Below, piece after piece: positions 33,137-42,281 of a stretch of DNA of 64,000 nt (the stretch's first letter is position 1; each line of letters starts with the position of its first letter). Both the position numbers and the translations under genes were made by a program. The stretch covers positions 62,001 to 126,000 of the forward strand of contig CAZRCI010000005.1 in NCBI GenBank assembly GCA_964598535.1, written 5' to 3'. The notes beneath the pieces are model-generated. The model ran no database searches. It was given only the letters and a program-made list of their open reading frames with translations, and was not told the DNA's origin. The stretch comes from JALHMI01 sp964598535. Its GTDB lineage: Bacteria; Planctomycetota; Planctomycetia; Pirellulales; PALSA-1355.

Positions 33137-34360
33137 ATGGACGAACGAGTTATCAAATTCCGCGTCGGGGTGATGGTCATTGCCACCCTGTTCATCGCGG
33201 GCATTCTCGTGCTGCTGTTCGGCGATACGCCGTCGCTGGTGCGCAACGACTATGTTATTTACATGCACTTTAGCGATGCGCCAGGCGTGACCGAAGGCAC
33301 GCCGATCCGCAAGAGCGGAATTCTGATCGGACGCGTGCGAAGCGTGCGATTTGCGGAGCAGGGGGGGGTGATCGTCGAAGGAGAGATCTTCCAAAATGTG
33401 AAGCTCTACCACAACGAAGTTCCCCAAGTGAGCGGCTCGCTGTTGGGCGGTGACGTTGTCATTCAATTCATTCGCCGCTCGTCGGCCGTGCCGATCGAGC
33501 CGGCCGCTCCGGCCGCGGAAGCGGCGATGCGCGCCCGTGATGGCAGCCTAGCCGTGCTGACTTCGGCGCAGGAGGGAGGCCAGCGTCCTGGGCAGCTTCC
33601 GGCTCCCGACCAGGAAATCAAGCCGGGCGACTACATTGAGGGTACGGTTGCACCCAGTCCGTTTCAGGTACTTAGCGGGATGCAGGGAGATCTGAACGAG
33701 GCAATCAAGGCTTTGTCGAACGCCGGTACCGAGGTGAGCAAGCTGGCCGCCAACGTCAACAAGGTGCTGGAGAGCAACGACGATCAGATCAACCGGATTA
33801 TCGCCCAGACCGAGACTGCGATTTCGACGTTCCAGACGGCGATGAATAACGTCAACGAAGTGATCGGCGACCAGAAAGTCCGTGAGAACCTGAAGCAGTT
33901 GGCCGAGAGCCTGCCCCAGTTGTTCGAGGACAGCCGCGTCACGGTAAACTCACTGCGCACGACGCTCGAGGGCGTCGATCGAAATATGCGCAACCTGGAA
34001 GGCTTTACCGCCCCGTTGGGCGAACGCGGCGAAGACATTATCGCACGCATCGATCGCACGACCGGCCAGCTCGATGAGCTGTTGGGCATCATGTCCGACT
34101 TCGGACGCAAGCTCAACAGCGGCCAGGGATCGTTCGGCAAGTTCATGACCGACCCGGATTTGTACAATAGCCTGGTGGCATCGGCCCAGAATGTCGAATG
34201 CGTGACGCGCGAGCTGCGGCCAATCATCTCCGACGTTCGCGTGTTCACGGACCGTATTGCGCGGCATCCAGAACTCTTGGGCGTGCGCGGCGCTATCCAA
34301 CGCAGCCCGGGCACGAAATGGCCCGCGGCGAACTCAGAATCCGCCGGCCAGCTTCGGTAA
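33137..34360 (+). CDS. mlaD: MlaD/MCE-domain lipid-binding protein
   Basis: This 407-residue protein has an N-terminal membrane anchor (residues 7-28), one MCE domain (about 38-125; FSDAPGVTEGTPIRKSGILIG), and a long helical, coiled-coil-like region with many Asn/Gln-rich heptads (residues 185-340). MCE proteins form hexameric rings that shuttle lipids. E. coli MlaD is 183 residues; the extended helical part suggests a longer needle-like assembly. The C-terminal 50 residues are low complexity. It completes the mlaEFD run. Confidence 0.93.
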   Translation: MDERVIKFRVGVMVIATLFIAGILVLLFGDTPSLVRNDYVIYMHFSDAPGVTEGTPIRKSGILIGRVRSVRFAEQGGVIVEGEIFQNVKLYHNEVPQVSGSLLGGDVVIQFIRRSSAVPIEPAAPAAEAAMRARDGSLAVLTSAQEGGQRPGQLPAPDQEIKPGDYIEGTVAPSPFQVLSGMQGDLNEAIKALSNAGTEVSKLAANVNKVLESNDDQINRIIAQTETAISTFQTAMNNVNEVIGDQKVRENLKQLAESLPQLFEDSRVTVNSLRTTLEGVDRNMRNLEGFTAPLGERGEDIIARIDRTTGQLDELLGIMSDFGRKLNSGQGSFGKFMTDPDLYNSLVASAQNVECVTRELRPIISDVRVFTDRIARHPELLGVRGAIQRSPGTKWPAANSESAGQLR

Positions 34361-34399
34361 CGCCCCCCCGCTGATCGCATCCCTGCCGTCCTAGCACCG

Positions 34400-34942
34400 C
34401 TAGTTCGGAAAGATGCTACCGGGGCGAGTGGCTGGTGGTGGCGAAGCCGGCAGGCCGGGGCGCGCACTGGGTGGTCCGTTGTAGACCGGGCCGGCCGGTG
34501 GCACGGGCAACGGTGGACCGGCTGCGGCATGACGCAGGTTCTCAGCCCGTTCTAAAAGCTGCTGCGGTGGGACAATCGTTTGCGGCTGCAATTGATATTC
34601 GACCGTGCGCTCGTCGCGGATCTCGCCTGGCACGAGATTTTCTGTGATGAAGTCTAAGCCCGGGTATTGGTACCACGGGGCGGGAATTGGCTGCATGACC
34701 GTCAGCGTTTCATACCCGCTTTTGACGATTCGGACCTTCCGCGTGCCGTAGTAGACGAAGTCGGTAGAACAGGGAGTGGTGCCGATCGGGTAATCGTCGA
34801 TGTACACCATTGCGCCCGGCGGATTGGTGCGAATCGTCAGCCGCCGCTGCACGCAGCCGACCTGCAAGGCGCAGAGTACCACCACCAGCAGCCACAGCGA
34901 GCTGCCGAGGAGTTCTCGGCGTTGGCGGACGCGGCGTTTCAC
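34400..34942 (-). CDS. PEGA-domain lipoprotein-like protein
   Basis: The product has an N-terminal hydrophobic segment (LWLLVVVLCALQVGC), a possible lipoprotein signal though Gln at -3 is unusual, and a PEGA-type domain: TIRTNPPGAMVYIDDYPIG, then YYGTRKVRIVKSGYETLTV. A Pro-rich tail follows. This arrangement is common in planctomycetes as a cell-envelope protein of unknown role. The start is uncertain: a GTG at 34942 gives 180 residues, and earlier GTG codons exist. It is convergent with mlaD and divergent from the PP2C gene. Confidence 0.75.
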   Translation of the reverse strand: MKRRVRQRRELLGSSLWLLVVVLCALQVGCVQRRLTIRTNPPGAMVYIDDYPIGTTPCSTDFVYYGTRKVRIVKSGYETLTVMQPIPAPWYQYPGLDFITENLVPGEIRDERTVEYQLQPQTIVPPQQLLERAENLRHAAAGPPLPVPPAGPVYNGPPSARPGLPASPPPATRPGSIFPN

Positions 34943-35068
34943 AGACTTGGCAGCGTTTTTGCTGAATAGCAGGGAGAAAAGGACGGGGCCGATCGGCCGG
35001 GGCGGGAGTATAGGCCTAGTCGGTCCCGCGGACCAGACCACTACTACCTCGTTTCTGGGTGGGTTAGA

Positions 35069-36418
35069 ATGGGGCTTTTGGAACGGGCGGACAAATATCG
35101 CGCGACTTTCCCCATGACCGAAGCGGCCTCCAACGCTGGCGATGCTCGCAACTCGATTGCGCATGCCGAGCTTACGGATGTGGGCCTGCGGCGCGGCAGC
35201 AACCAAGATTCGTTCGCCGTGGCGCTCGCCGCCGACGGTGCCGATTGGCGCCGGCGCGGCCACCTGTTCATGGTGGCCGATGGCATGGGCGCTCATGCCG
35301 CCGGAGAGCTTGCCAGCAAGATCGCTTGCGAATCCGTTCCGCATACCTACCGCAAGGCTACCGATCGATCCCCTGCCGAGGCGCTGCGAAACGCCGTGAG
35401 CACGGCCAATGCCGGCATCCATACCCGAGGACAGGCCAACGCCGAGTTTCAAGGAATGGGCACGACCTGTTGCGCCCTGGTGCTGCTGCCGTGGCAAGCC
35501 CTGGTTGCCCATGTGGGGGATAGTCGCATCTATCGCCTGCGAGGTGGCAAGCTCGAACAATTGACATTCGATCACAGCCTGGTGTGGGAGATGATGGCGG
35601 CGGGGCAAATGCCGCGGGGTGACGTGGCCAACTTCATCCCTAAGAACATCATCACTCGCTCGCTCGGCCCACATCCAGATGTTTCCATCGACCTGGAAGG
35701 CCCCTTTGCCTTGGAACCGGGGGATGTGTTTCTGTTGTGTAGCGATGGCTTGAGCGGCCAGGTGAAGGATGACGAATTAGGCGTACTGCTCGGGGTGCTA
35801 TCGCCGAGCGAAGCGGTGCGAGCGCTGGTGGATGTGGCTAATCTGCGCGGCGGGCCGGACAATATCACGGCGATCGTCGTGCGCGTCGAATCGGTGCCGG
35901 TAGCCGAGGGCGATACCAGCGTGATCGTCGAGCCCGAACGGACAGGCTCGGTGCATCCGCTGTGGTGGGGATTGGTAGCCATGGCGCTGTTGGTCGCGGT
36001 CGTCCTGGCCGGCGCGCGCTATTATACGGCGGCACTGGTAAGCGTGTTGATAGGCGCGGCAAGCGGCGTGGCGGCGCTACTTCAAGGGCTCAGCCGGCCA
36101 CAAACCGCGGAAAGCGTCGACGCTCAAGGGCCACTGGGCAAAGGCCCTCACGCGACATTCAACTGCACTCCCAACGAAGAACACGCGCGGAGCGCAGCGC
36201 AGCTTGCCGCGCAACTACGGGAAGCGACGCGGAACGAGCATTGGACGCTCGATTGGACGCACTTCAACGGGTTGTGCGACACCGCTCAGCGAGCGGTCGT
36301 AGGGGGAGACTATCGCACGGCGGTACGGAACTATATCCTGGCGATCAGCTTCATGATGAGCGAGATTCGTAATCAAAAAAAAGCCGATCCGCGTGACAAG
36401 TCCGTCTTGGATATGTGA
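35069..36418 (+). CDS. membrane-anchored PP2C-type Ser/Thr phosphatase
   Basis: The 449-residue product has a PP2C domain with GSNQDSF near residue 44, VADGMGAHAAGELAS near residue 70, GTTCCALVL, HVGDSRIYRLRGG near residue 150, LLCSDGLSG and GGPDNITAIVVR, which hold the metal-binding aspartates. DGMGA replaces the common DGMGG. Two hydrophobic segments (about 300-345) follow, then a cytoplasmic helical domain of about 100 residues with no clear match. It would remove phosphate from Ser/Thr kinase targets. The start could also be the ATG at 35114. Confidence 0.9.
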   Translation: MGLLERADKYRATFPMTEAASNAGDARNSIAHAELTDVGLRRGSNQDSFAVALAADGADWRRRGHLFMVADGMGAHAAGELASKIACESVPHTYRKATDRSPAEALRNAVSTANAGIHTRGQANAEFQGMGTTCCALVLLPWQALVAHVGDSRIYRLRGGKLEQLTFDHSLVWEMMAAGQMPRGDVANFIPKNIITRSLGPHPDVSIDLEGPFALEPGDVFLLCSDGLSGQVKDDELGVLLGVLSPSEAVRALVDVANLRGGPDNITAIVVRVESVPVAEGDTSVIVEPERTGSVHPLWWGLVAMALLVAVVLAGARYYTAALVSVLIGAASGVAALLQGLSRPQTAESVDAQGPLGKGPHATFNCTPNEEHARSAAQLAAQLREATRNEHWTLDWTHFNGLCDTAQRAVVGGDYRTAVRNYILAISFMMSEIRNQKKADPRDKSVLDM

Positions 36419-36518
36419 TGCGCCGGTGGCCGGCGCGGCTTCGGAACGCTCGCTGAAATAGGACCTCGTGTGGCCTATTCCAACCTTGCCCCACGCGGAG
36501 CCAAACTCCGCGGGCCCA

Positions 36519-37991
36519 TTAGGCCGCCAGTCGGCGGTGTGCATTGACGGCAGCTTCTGAACGGCGTGAAACCTTTCCCGCGGCTGCGTTGCTCGTGAGT
36601 GGCGTGGCGAGCATGGTTCCGCAGATTGCCGAGTACCAGAATGCCGTTCCCAGGCCGAGCAGGCCAATGCGGCCGGCGTGGTGGAGGGCGAGGTAATGGG
36701 TCAACACGAGCGCGAATGGAACGATTGCCACCACGAGCGCAAAACGCAACTTACCACTGCGCGCCAGCCACAGCGGCACAAAGATGTTGGCCGGCGCGAG
36801 AAGCACGTAGTAGTGCCCCCGGGCGATTGTGAACACCACGAGCGTCGCGGCGCATGCCAGCCCAAACACGGCGGCCTGATCTAGCCGATCTCCCCTACCT
36901 GAGAGGCGATAGCAAACGGCGAGTAGTAAGAATCCCGCCGAGGCGCGCAGGACAAAGATGACTCGCTCGGCCCAGGGGGAATCCATGAGAAGGCCGGGAC
37001 CGCCGCGGCGGCGCTGCTGGGGACCAGCGTCGTTCGGCCCGCCTGCAAATGCGTAGTGTGCCCAGTTTCCGAAGCGATAGGCGGCATTTGCCAGGCTTTG
37101 GTTTCGGACCGTGGTCGAGTCGCCCGCAAAGTCATCTTCGTTGGTGTCTTCGGCGCGCGCAGCGACGACTCGCCACCAGGTGCCCAGGTGCGCGAGATTG
37201 GATTGCCAGCCTAGCACCGCTGCCGGCACGATTAGCAGCCAGAGCACCATGCCCAAGGCGAAACCGGCGTTTGCGCTCAGCGCCGTGGTTTGGGTATCTC
37301 GCGATCGCTGTCGCCAGGCGATCAGCATCTGTTGCACGGCGACTACGCAGGCCGGGACGACGGGCGTGATTTTGAGCGTCACCGCGAGCGCAAGCAGCCC
37401 GGCCCCACGGGCGGTTCGCCACAGGCTGTGGTTTTCGACGATCAGCCGGAAGCCCCAGAGGAGCAAGAAGAGCTTGGCGACGCCGACCTGGCCGCGCTGC
37501 AAGCAGTTGAGAGCAGGGATGGTTGCCGCGCCCACGGCGATTGCGCCCAGCCAGGTAGGAATTCGTCCGAACGTGCCCTCCAAATACGATTCCGGCAGGA
37601 CCGTGCGTCCGAGGCGTCTCAGCTCGATGAAGCAGCCCCAGCAGGCGGCAAGTGAAATCAGAAACCAGGCATAGACCTGATCTTGGGTATCCAAGGCATG
37701 CAGCGGCGCCACTAGAATCGCGAACAGCGGCGGGTAGAGGTATCCCCAGCCGCGCGGATTGGTAACCTGGTAAGGCGGCCGGCCGTCGAAAAACGCGGCG
37801 CCGGCTTCCGTATACACCGTGAAGTCGGTCTTGTGTATCCTGGGGTCGTTGGGCTCGACGCGTCCCCGATTGCGAACGTCGAACCATCCCCAGATCAACA
37901 GCGCGATGAGGAAACCGATGACGAACCGGCGGCGCGTTGGCCAGAGCCAATGCCGCTTGCGAGGGGCGCTGAGGCTCGCGACTGCTTCCAT
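36519..37991 (-). CDS. polytopic membrane glycosyltransferase of the GT87/DUF2029 type
   Basis: The 490-residue membrane protein has ten or more hydrophobic segments. An extracytoplasmic loop after the first helix holds DFTVYTEAGAAFFDGRPPY, and PPLFAILVAPLHAL and NCLQRGQVG follow, all typical of GT87/DUF2029 family mannosyltransferases that use polyprenyl-phosphate sugars. The acidic residue near DFTVY would be catalytic. It lies by itself between convergent and divergent neighbours. Alternative start at 38036 adds 15 residues. Confidence 0.85.
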   Translation of the reverse strand: MEAVASLSAPRKRHWLWPTRRRFVIGFLIALLIWGWFDVRNRGRVEPNDPRIHKTDFTVYTEAGAAFFDGRPPYQVTNPRGWGYLYPPLFAILVAPLHALDTQDQVYAWFLISLAACWGCFIELRRLGRTVLPESYLEGTFGRIPTWLGAIAVGAATIPALNCLQRGQVGVAKLFLLLWGFRLIVENHSLWRTARGAGLLALAVTLKITPVVPACVVAVQQMLIAWRQRSRDTQTTALSANAGFALGMVLWLLIVPAAVLGWQSNLAHLGTWWRVVAARAEDTNEDDFAGDSTTVRNQSLANAAYRFGNWAHYAFAGGPNDAGPQQRRRGGPGLLMDSPWAERVIFVLRASAGFLLLAVCYRLSGRGDRLDQAAVFGLACAATLVVFTIARGHYYVLLAPANIFVPLWLARSGKLRFALVVAIVPFALVLTHYLALHHAGRIGLLGLGTAFWYSAICGTMLATPLTSNAAAGKVSRRSEAAVNAHRRLAA

Positions 37992-38331
37992 GCGTCTCGG
38001 CCGGGGTGAGATTTCAAGAGCGATGCGGTGGCGCATGCCTGACAGAACCGCGTGCCAGGGGGCGTGCCGCCCCGCCACCCCCGGAACCCTAGCTTGCCCC
38101 GTCCCGACGGGTCAATATCGATTCGCGCGTTGGCGACTCTGCAAGCACTTGTAGAGAGCCTGCGCGGCCGCGCTTCGATAAACGGCGCGCACCTCTATTG
38201 GTCGTATCCCGGGAGGGATGATACACTTTCCCGCCCATGAGGGCGTCCTGCAGCGACCAGGTGGTCGCAGCGGCCCTGAAACATGCCCGCCGCCAACGCG
38301 TTGAAAAGCGCCAGCGACAAGGAGGTCGCCG

Positions 38332-39957
38332 TTGCTTTCGAAGTGGCCCATTCGCAATAAGCTCTGGTTCGGTGTCGGTTGCCTGGTGGTGATCGTCGCC
38401 ACGCTGTCGGCGAGCGGCTTTCTCGGCGTGTACTCGTACCGGGCTCTCGTGCGCAGTCTGCGCGGCCGGGCCGAAGAGTTGCCAGTTGCCGGTGAATTAG
38501 CCCGCGGCGTCAGCGAGTTGCGCGTCTCGGTGGGCGAAGCCAGCAGCATCCGCTGGGTGAACATGCAAGGGCAGCCCATCATGCCGCTCGAGCAGTTCGA
38601 AAATCCGTTTCTCGTGCAGCGGTTCAATGACGGGTTGGAACGTGTGAACCGCACGCTCGAGGATTATCGGCTACAGCTCATCGAGTTGGGCCACGACAAT
38701 CCCAAGGCCTCGGCAATCAACGACTCGAGCGCCGAGTGGCAGACCGTTCATAAAATCGAACGCCTGCTCGACCGGGTGCAAGACATCACGCTGGATTTGA
38801 ATTGGCCCAGCAGCGAAAAGCAGACCAAAGAACTGAGCGCTCAGCTCGAACAGCTTCAGCAGTTGACGTTCGAGCTCCCCAGCTATCTGCACGAACGAAT
38901 TCATGGCTTTGCCGACGAGGTCAAAGGCAAATACCGGGCATTGATCGGCATCACTTATGTCACGTCGATTCTCGCGGCGCTGCTGCTGTTTCTGGTCGTT
39001 CGGCTGTTTTACAGTTGGGTATTCTCGCCGCTAAAGAAGCTCGTGCACGGAGCCCGCCGAGTCGCCGCCGGCGAGTTCGGCTATCGGATTACGCTCAATA
39101 CTCACGACGAGATGGGGGAACTGGCCGCGGCGATGAACGACACCACTGCGCGGTTCGAGGCGATTCGAGACGATCTCGATCGCCAGGTTCGCGAACGGAC
39201 CAAGCAAGTGGTGCGCAGCGAGCAATTGGCTAGCGTGGGTTTTCTAGCCGCCGGCGTGGCCCACGAGATCAACAATCCGTTGGCCTCGATCGCGCTCTGC
39301 GCCGAGTCGCTCGAAAGCCGTGTGGAAGAAGTGCTCAACGCGGCTCCCACGGTCGCGGACGCCGACCGCGACTGCATCCGCAACTATCTGCGGATGGTGC
39401 AGGAAGAAGCCTTTCGCGTGAAGGGGATCACCGAGCGGCTTTTGGATTTTTCGCGGATGGGCGACATTACCCGGCAGTCGACCGACCTGCGCGAGTTGAT
39501 TCAGAGCGTGATCGACATGGTGGGGCACTTGGGACGCTATCAGGACAAGCGCATCGAGCTGGCGCCCGGCGACGGCGTGATTGCGCCGGTCAATCCGCAA
39601 GAGATGAAGCAGGTTGTCCTGAACCTGATCACGAACGGCCTCGACAGCCTTTCGCCGGGGGGGCTGCTGCTCGTCGAGTTGACGCGTTCGCGAGCGACCG
39701 CCGAAATCGTGTTCACCGACAATGGTTGCGGCATGAACGAGGACGTGCTCAAGCATCTGTTCGAGCCGTTCTTTACGCGCCGCCGCAACGGGCAGGGCAC
39801 GGGGCTGGGGCTTTCGATTACCTATCGCATCGTCGCCGACCACGGCGGACAGATCGACGGACATAGTGATGGGCCGGGCAAGGGCTCGCGATTCCGCGTC
39901 TCCCTGCCGCTGGCCGAGAAACAGAAGGAGAGTGGCCATCGCAACCAAGCCGCATAA
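38332..39957 (+). CDS. sensor histidine kinase
   Basis: This 541-residue protein has one membrane segment at residues 11-34, an extracytoplasmic helical sensor (35-200), a second membrane segment (205-225), HAMP, then a HisKA domain with VGFLAAGVAHEINNPLAS (phospho-His near residue 311) and an ATP-binding domain with NGCGMNEDV and GTGLGLSITYR. It begins with TTG at 38332, supported by a strong AAGGAGGT at 38319-38326 (5-base spacing). It overlaps the NtrC-type regulator gene, its likely partner. Confidence 0.95.
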   Translation: MLSKWPIRNKLWFGVGCLVVIVATLSASGFLGVYSYRALVRSLRGRAEELPVAGELARGVSELRVSVGEASSIRWVNMQGQPIMPLEQFENPFLVQRFNDGLERVNRTLEDYRLQLIELGHDNPKASAINDSSAEWQTVHKIERLLDRVQDITLDLNWPSSEKQTKELSAQLEQLQQLTFELPSYLHERIHGFADEVKGKYRALIGITYVTSILAALLLFLVVRLFYSWVFSPLKKLVHGARRVAAGEFGYRITLNTHDEMGELAAAMNDTTARFEAIRDDLDRQVRERTKQVVRSEQLASVGFLAAGVAHEINNPLASIALCAESLESRVEEVLNAAPTVADADRDCIRNYLRMVQEEAFRVKGITERLLDFSRMGDITRQSTDLRELIQSVIDMVGHLGRYQDKRIELAPGDGVIAPVNPQEMKQVVLNLITNGLDSLSPGGLLLVELTRSRATAEIVFTDNGCGMNEDVLKHLFEPFFTRRRNGQGTGLGLSITYRIVADHGGQIDGHSDGPGKGSRFRVSLPLAEKQKESGHRNQAA

Positions 39958-41368
39958 CCGCCTCAAGCTGTTGTTCGCAGACGACGAACGCTCGCTTCAG
40001 GAATTGATGAAAATCGAGCTGCCGCGGATGGGGCACGATGTAACGGTCTGTCCGGACGGCCTCACCGCGGTCGCCGCGCTCGAACGCAATACCTACGATT
40101 GCATCTTGGTCGATTTGGATATGCCCGGCCTCACCGGCATCGAGGTGATCGCCAAGGCCAAGGAGCTTTCGCCCCAGACCGAAGCCGTGGTGCTTACCGG
40201 CAAATCGTCGATGGAGACGGCGATCTCGGCATTGCGCTACGGAGCGTTCGACTATCTGACCAAGCCTTGCAAGCTGGTTGAGCTTCAGACATTGCTGCGG
40301 CGCGTGGCCGACAAACGCGAACTGACGAACAAGTATCTGGCGATCAAGCGGCAACTCGAACGCGTCGAAGGCAAGAGCCAGCTCATTGGCGACAGTGCCG
40401 CCATGGAACGTGTGCGAAAGCTGATTGCCAAGGTGGCGCCCACCAATAGCACGGCCATGATTCTGGGCGAAACCGGCACCGGAAAGGAACTGGTGGCCCG
40501 GGCGCTGCACGACCAGAGTTTGCGCGCGGAGATGCCCTTCGTGGCGATCAACTGTGGAGCGCTGCCGGAAAGCCTGATCGAAAGCGAGTTGTTCGGGCAC
40601 CGCCGCGGCAGCTTCACCGGCGCCGATGAACACCGCGTGGGATTGTTCGAAGTGGCCAACGGCGGCACGCTGTTCCTGGATGAGATCGGTGAACTTCCCA
40701 AGCCAATGCAGGCCAAGCTGCTGCGCGTCCTCGAATGCGGCGAGATTCGCCGCGTGGGCGAGAACGATTCGTTCACGGTTGACGTTCGCGTGGTGTGCGC
40801 CACGCACCGCAACCTGGAGCAGATGGTCGACGAAGGGGAATTCCGCGAAGATCTGATGTTCCGCATCAACACGTTTGAGATTCATTTGCCGCCACTGCGC
40901 GAGCGGACAGGCGACATCGAACTGCTCGCGCGGCATTTGCTCAAGCGATTTCGCCGCGGAGTCCGGATGGACGAGGAACAATTTACGCTGGAAGCGATTC
41001 GAGTTCTCAACGAATATTCCTGGCCGGGCAACGTTCGCGAATTGGCGAACGTTATCGAGTATGCCACGATCTTGTGCGAGGAAGGGCCCATCGGTCCGGA
41101 ACACCTGCCGCAGCGGTTTGACGGCCGCCGCGTGCGGTCGTCTATCGCGGTGCCGGCAAGCTCGCCGGGCGGAGCCGTGCCGCTGAAAGCCGTACCCTCG
41201 AATTCCGGGCCGCAGACCCTGCGCGAGATCGAGATGCAAGTGATCTATCAGACGCTCGACCGCCTGGGAGGTAACAAACCCAAGACCGCCGAAGAGTTGG
41301 GCATCAGCTTGAAAACGCTCTACAACAAGCTGAACCAGTCGAGCGCGCCGCTGGAGCGGTCGGCGTAG
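39932..41368 (+). CDS. NtrC-family response regulator (sigma54 activator)
   Basis: The 478-residue protein has a receiver domain (phosphoacceptor D61 in LVDLDMPG), an AAA+ sigma54-interaction domain with GETGTGKELVARAL near residue 180, ELFGHRRGSFTGAD (the GAFTGA loop, as GSFTGA), TLFLDEIGELP and WPGNVRELANV, and a C-terminal Fis-type HTH (GGNKPKTAEELGIS). All parts needed to activate sigma54 promoters are present. The GTG at 39932 lies inside the histidine kinase gene. The ATG at 39866 would add 22 residues without a receiver pattern. Targets are unknown. Confidence 0.93.
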   Translation: MAIATKPHNRLKLLFADDERSLQELMKIELPRMGHDVTVCPDGLTAVAALERNTYDCILVDLDMPGLTGIEVIAKAKELSPQTEAVVLTGKSSMETAISALRYGAFDYLTKPCKLVELQTLLRRVADKRELTNKYLAIKRQLERVEGKSQLIGDSAAMERVRKLIAKVAPTNSTAMILGETGTGKELVARALHDQSLRAEMPFVAINCGALPESLIESELFGHRRGSFTGADEHRVGLFEVANGGTLFLDEIGELPKPMQAKLLRVLECGEIRRVGENDSFTVDVRVVCATHRNLEQMVDEGEFREDLMFRINTFEIHLPPLRERTGDIELLARHLLKRFRRGVRMDEEQFTLEAIRVLNEYSWPGNVRELANVIEYATILCEEGPIGPEHLPQRFDGRRVRSSIAVPASSPGGAVPLKAVPSNSGPQTLREIEMQVIYQTLDRLGGNKPKTAEELGISLKTLYNKLNQSSAPLERSA

Positions 41369-41413
41369 TGCCGACTTCCGAATTTGGAGGCCCGACGCCG
41401 TTAATCTACGCGG

Positions 41414-42019
41414 TTACTCGACCTGCCGCACGACGCCAACGACGACGCCGAGAATCTTCGCGTTCTTGACGAAGATCGGCTTCATCGTGGCATTGGCCGG
41501 CTCGAGCCGGATGCGATTCTTCTCAAGATAAAAACGCTTGAGCGTCGCCTCGCCCTCGTCGGTCTGGACGACGGCAATCTGGCCGTCCCGCGCCGTGCGC
41601 TGCTTGCGAACGACGACGAAATCGCCGTCGGCAATTTGGGCATCAATCATCGACTCGCCCGTGACTTGCAGGACGAACTGATTCTTTTGATCGAACATGC
41701 TGCCGAAATTGATGCGTTCGTCTTGCTCGATCGCCTCGTGCAGCACGCCAGCGGCAATGCGCCCGGCCAGAACCAGGCCGCGTTCTTCTTCGATGGGCTC
41801 GGCGGCCAATTGAATCGCCCGCGACATGTTCTTTTCGCGCGTGATGAGCCCTTTTTTCTCAAGCGCCTTGAGGTGGCACATGACACCGTTGGGCGAACTG
41901 ATCTGGAAGTGATCTCCAATTTCGCGAACGGTCGGACCGTAACCGCGTCCGCGGATTTTGTCGCGAATGAATTCGTAGACGTCCTTTTGACGCTCGGTCA
42001 ATTGTTCCATCACGGACAT
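41414..42019 (-). CDS. lexA: LexA repressor
   Basis: LexA represses DNA-damage genes until it cleaves itself with activated RecA. The 201-residue protein has the N-terminal winged helix (LTERQKDVYEFIRD, GPTVREIGDHF) and the S24 peptidase fold. The cleavage site is Ala90-Gly91 in RIAAG, the catalytic Ser is S123 (TGESM) and Lys is K161 (EATLKRF). Start at 42019 follows AGGAAGG; the ATG three codons on (42010) is equally usable. A perfect inverted repeat lies about 115-144 bp upstream. The gene is convergent with the NtrC-type gene. Confidence 0.95.
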   Translation of the reverse strand: MSVMEQLTERQKDVYEFIRDKIRGRGYGPTVREIGDHFQISSPNGVMCHLKALEKKGLITREKNMSRAIQLAAEPIEEERGLVLAGRIAAGVLHEAIEQDERINFGSMFDQKNQFVLQVTGESMIDAQIADGDFVVVRKQRTARDGQIAVVQTDEGEATLKRFYLEKNRIRLEPANATMKPIFVKNAKILGVVVGVVRQVE

Positions 42020-42133
42020 GAGGCTGAGCCTTCCTATATGAGTGGCGCCCTGGCTCCCTGGATAAGCAGCCGCGTCAGAAGCGGGCTGATAAATGGCGGT
42101 GGGGCCGGATCGCGCCCTCCATCATAATATACG

Positions 42134-42163
42134 GGTGTACATAATCAATAGCATCTGTACACC
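42134..42163. promoter_or_regulatory. candidate LexA operator upstream of lexA
   Basis: GGTGTACA at 42134-42141 and TGTACACC at 42156-42163 are perfect 8-bp inverted arms 14 bases apart, in a locally AT-rich stretch. LexA usually represses its own gene, so an operator is expected here. The site matches no LexA consensus that I know exactly; the centre-to-centre spacing of 22 bases is about two helical turns. Confidence 0.45.
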
Positions 42164-42281
42164 ATCGGCCGGGAGGGCCGCGATTCTGGAGTGAAATGCC
42201 GTGGGAGTCGACGCATGAAATATGCGCAGCGCGCCCCATGCTAGCACGGTGGACAGTGGGCGTCGCACGACTGGCAGGCCG

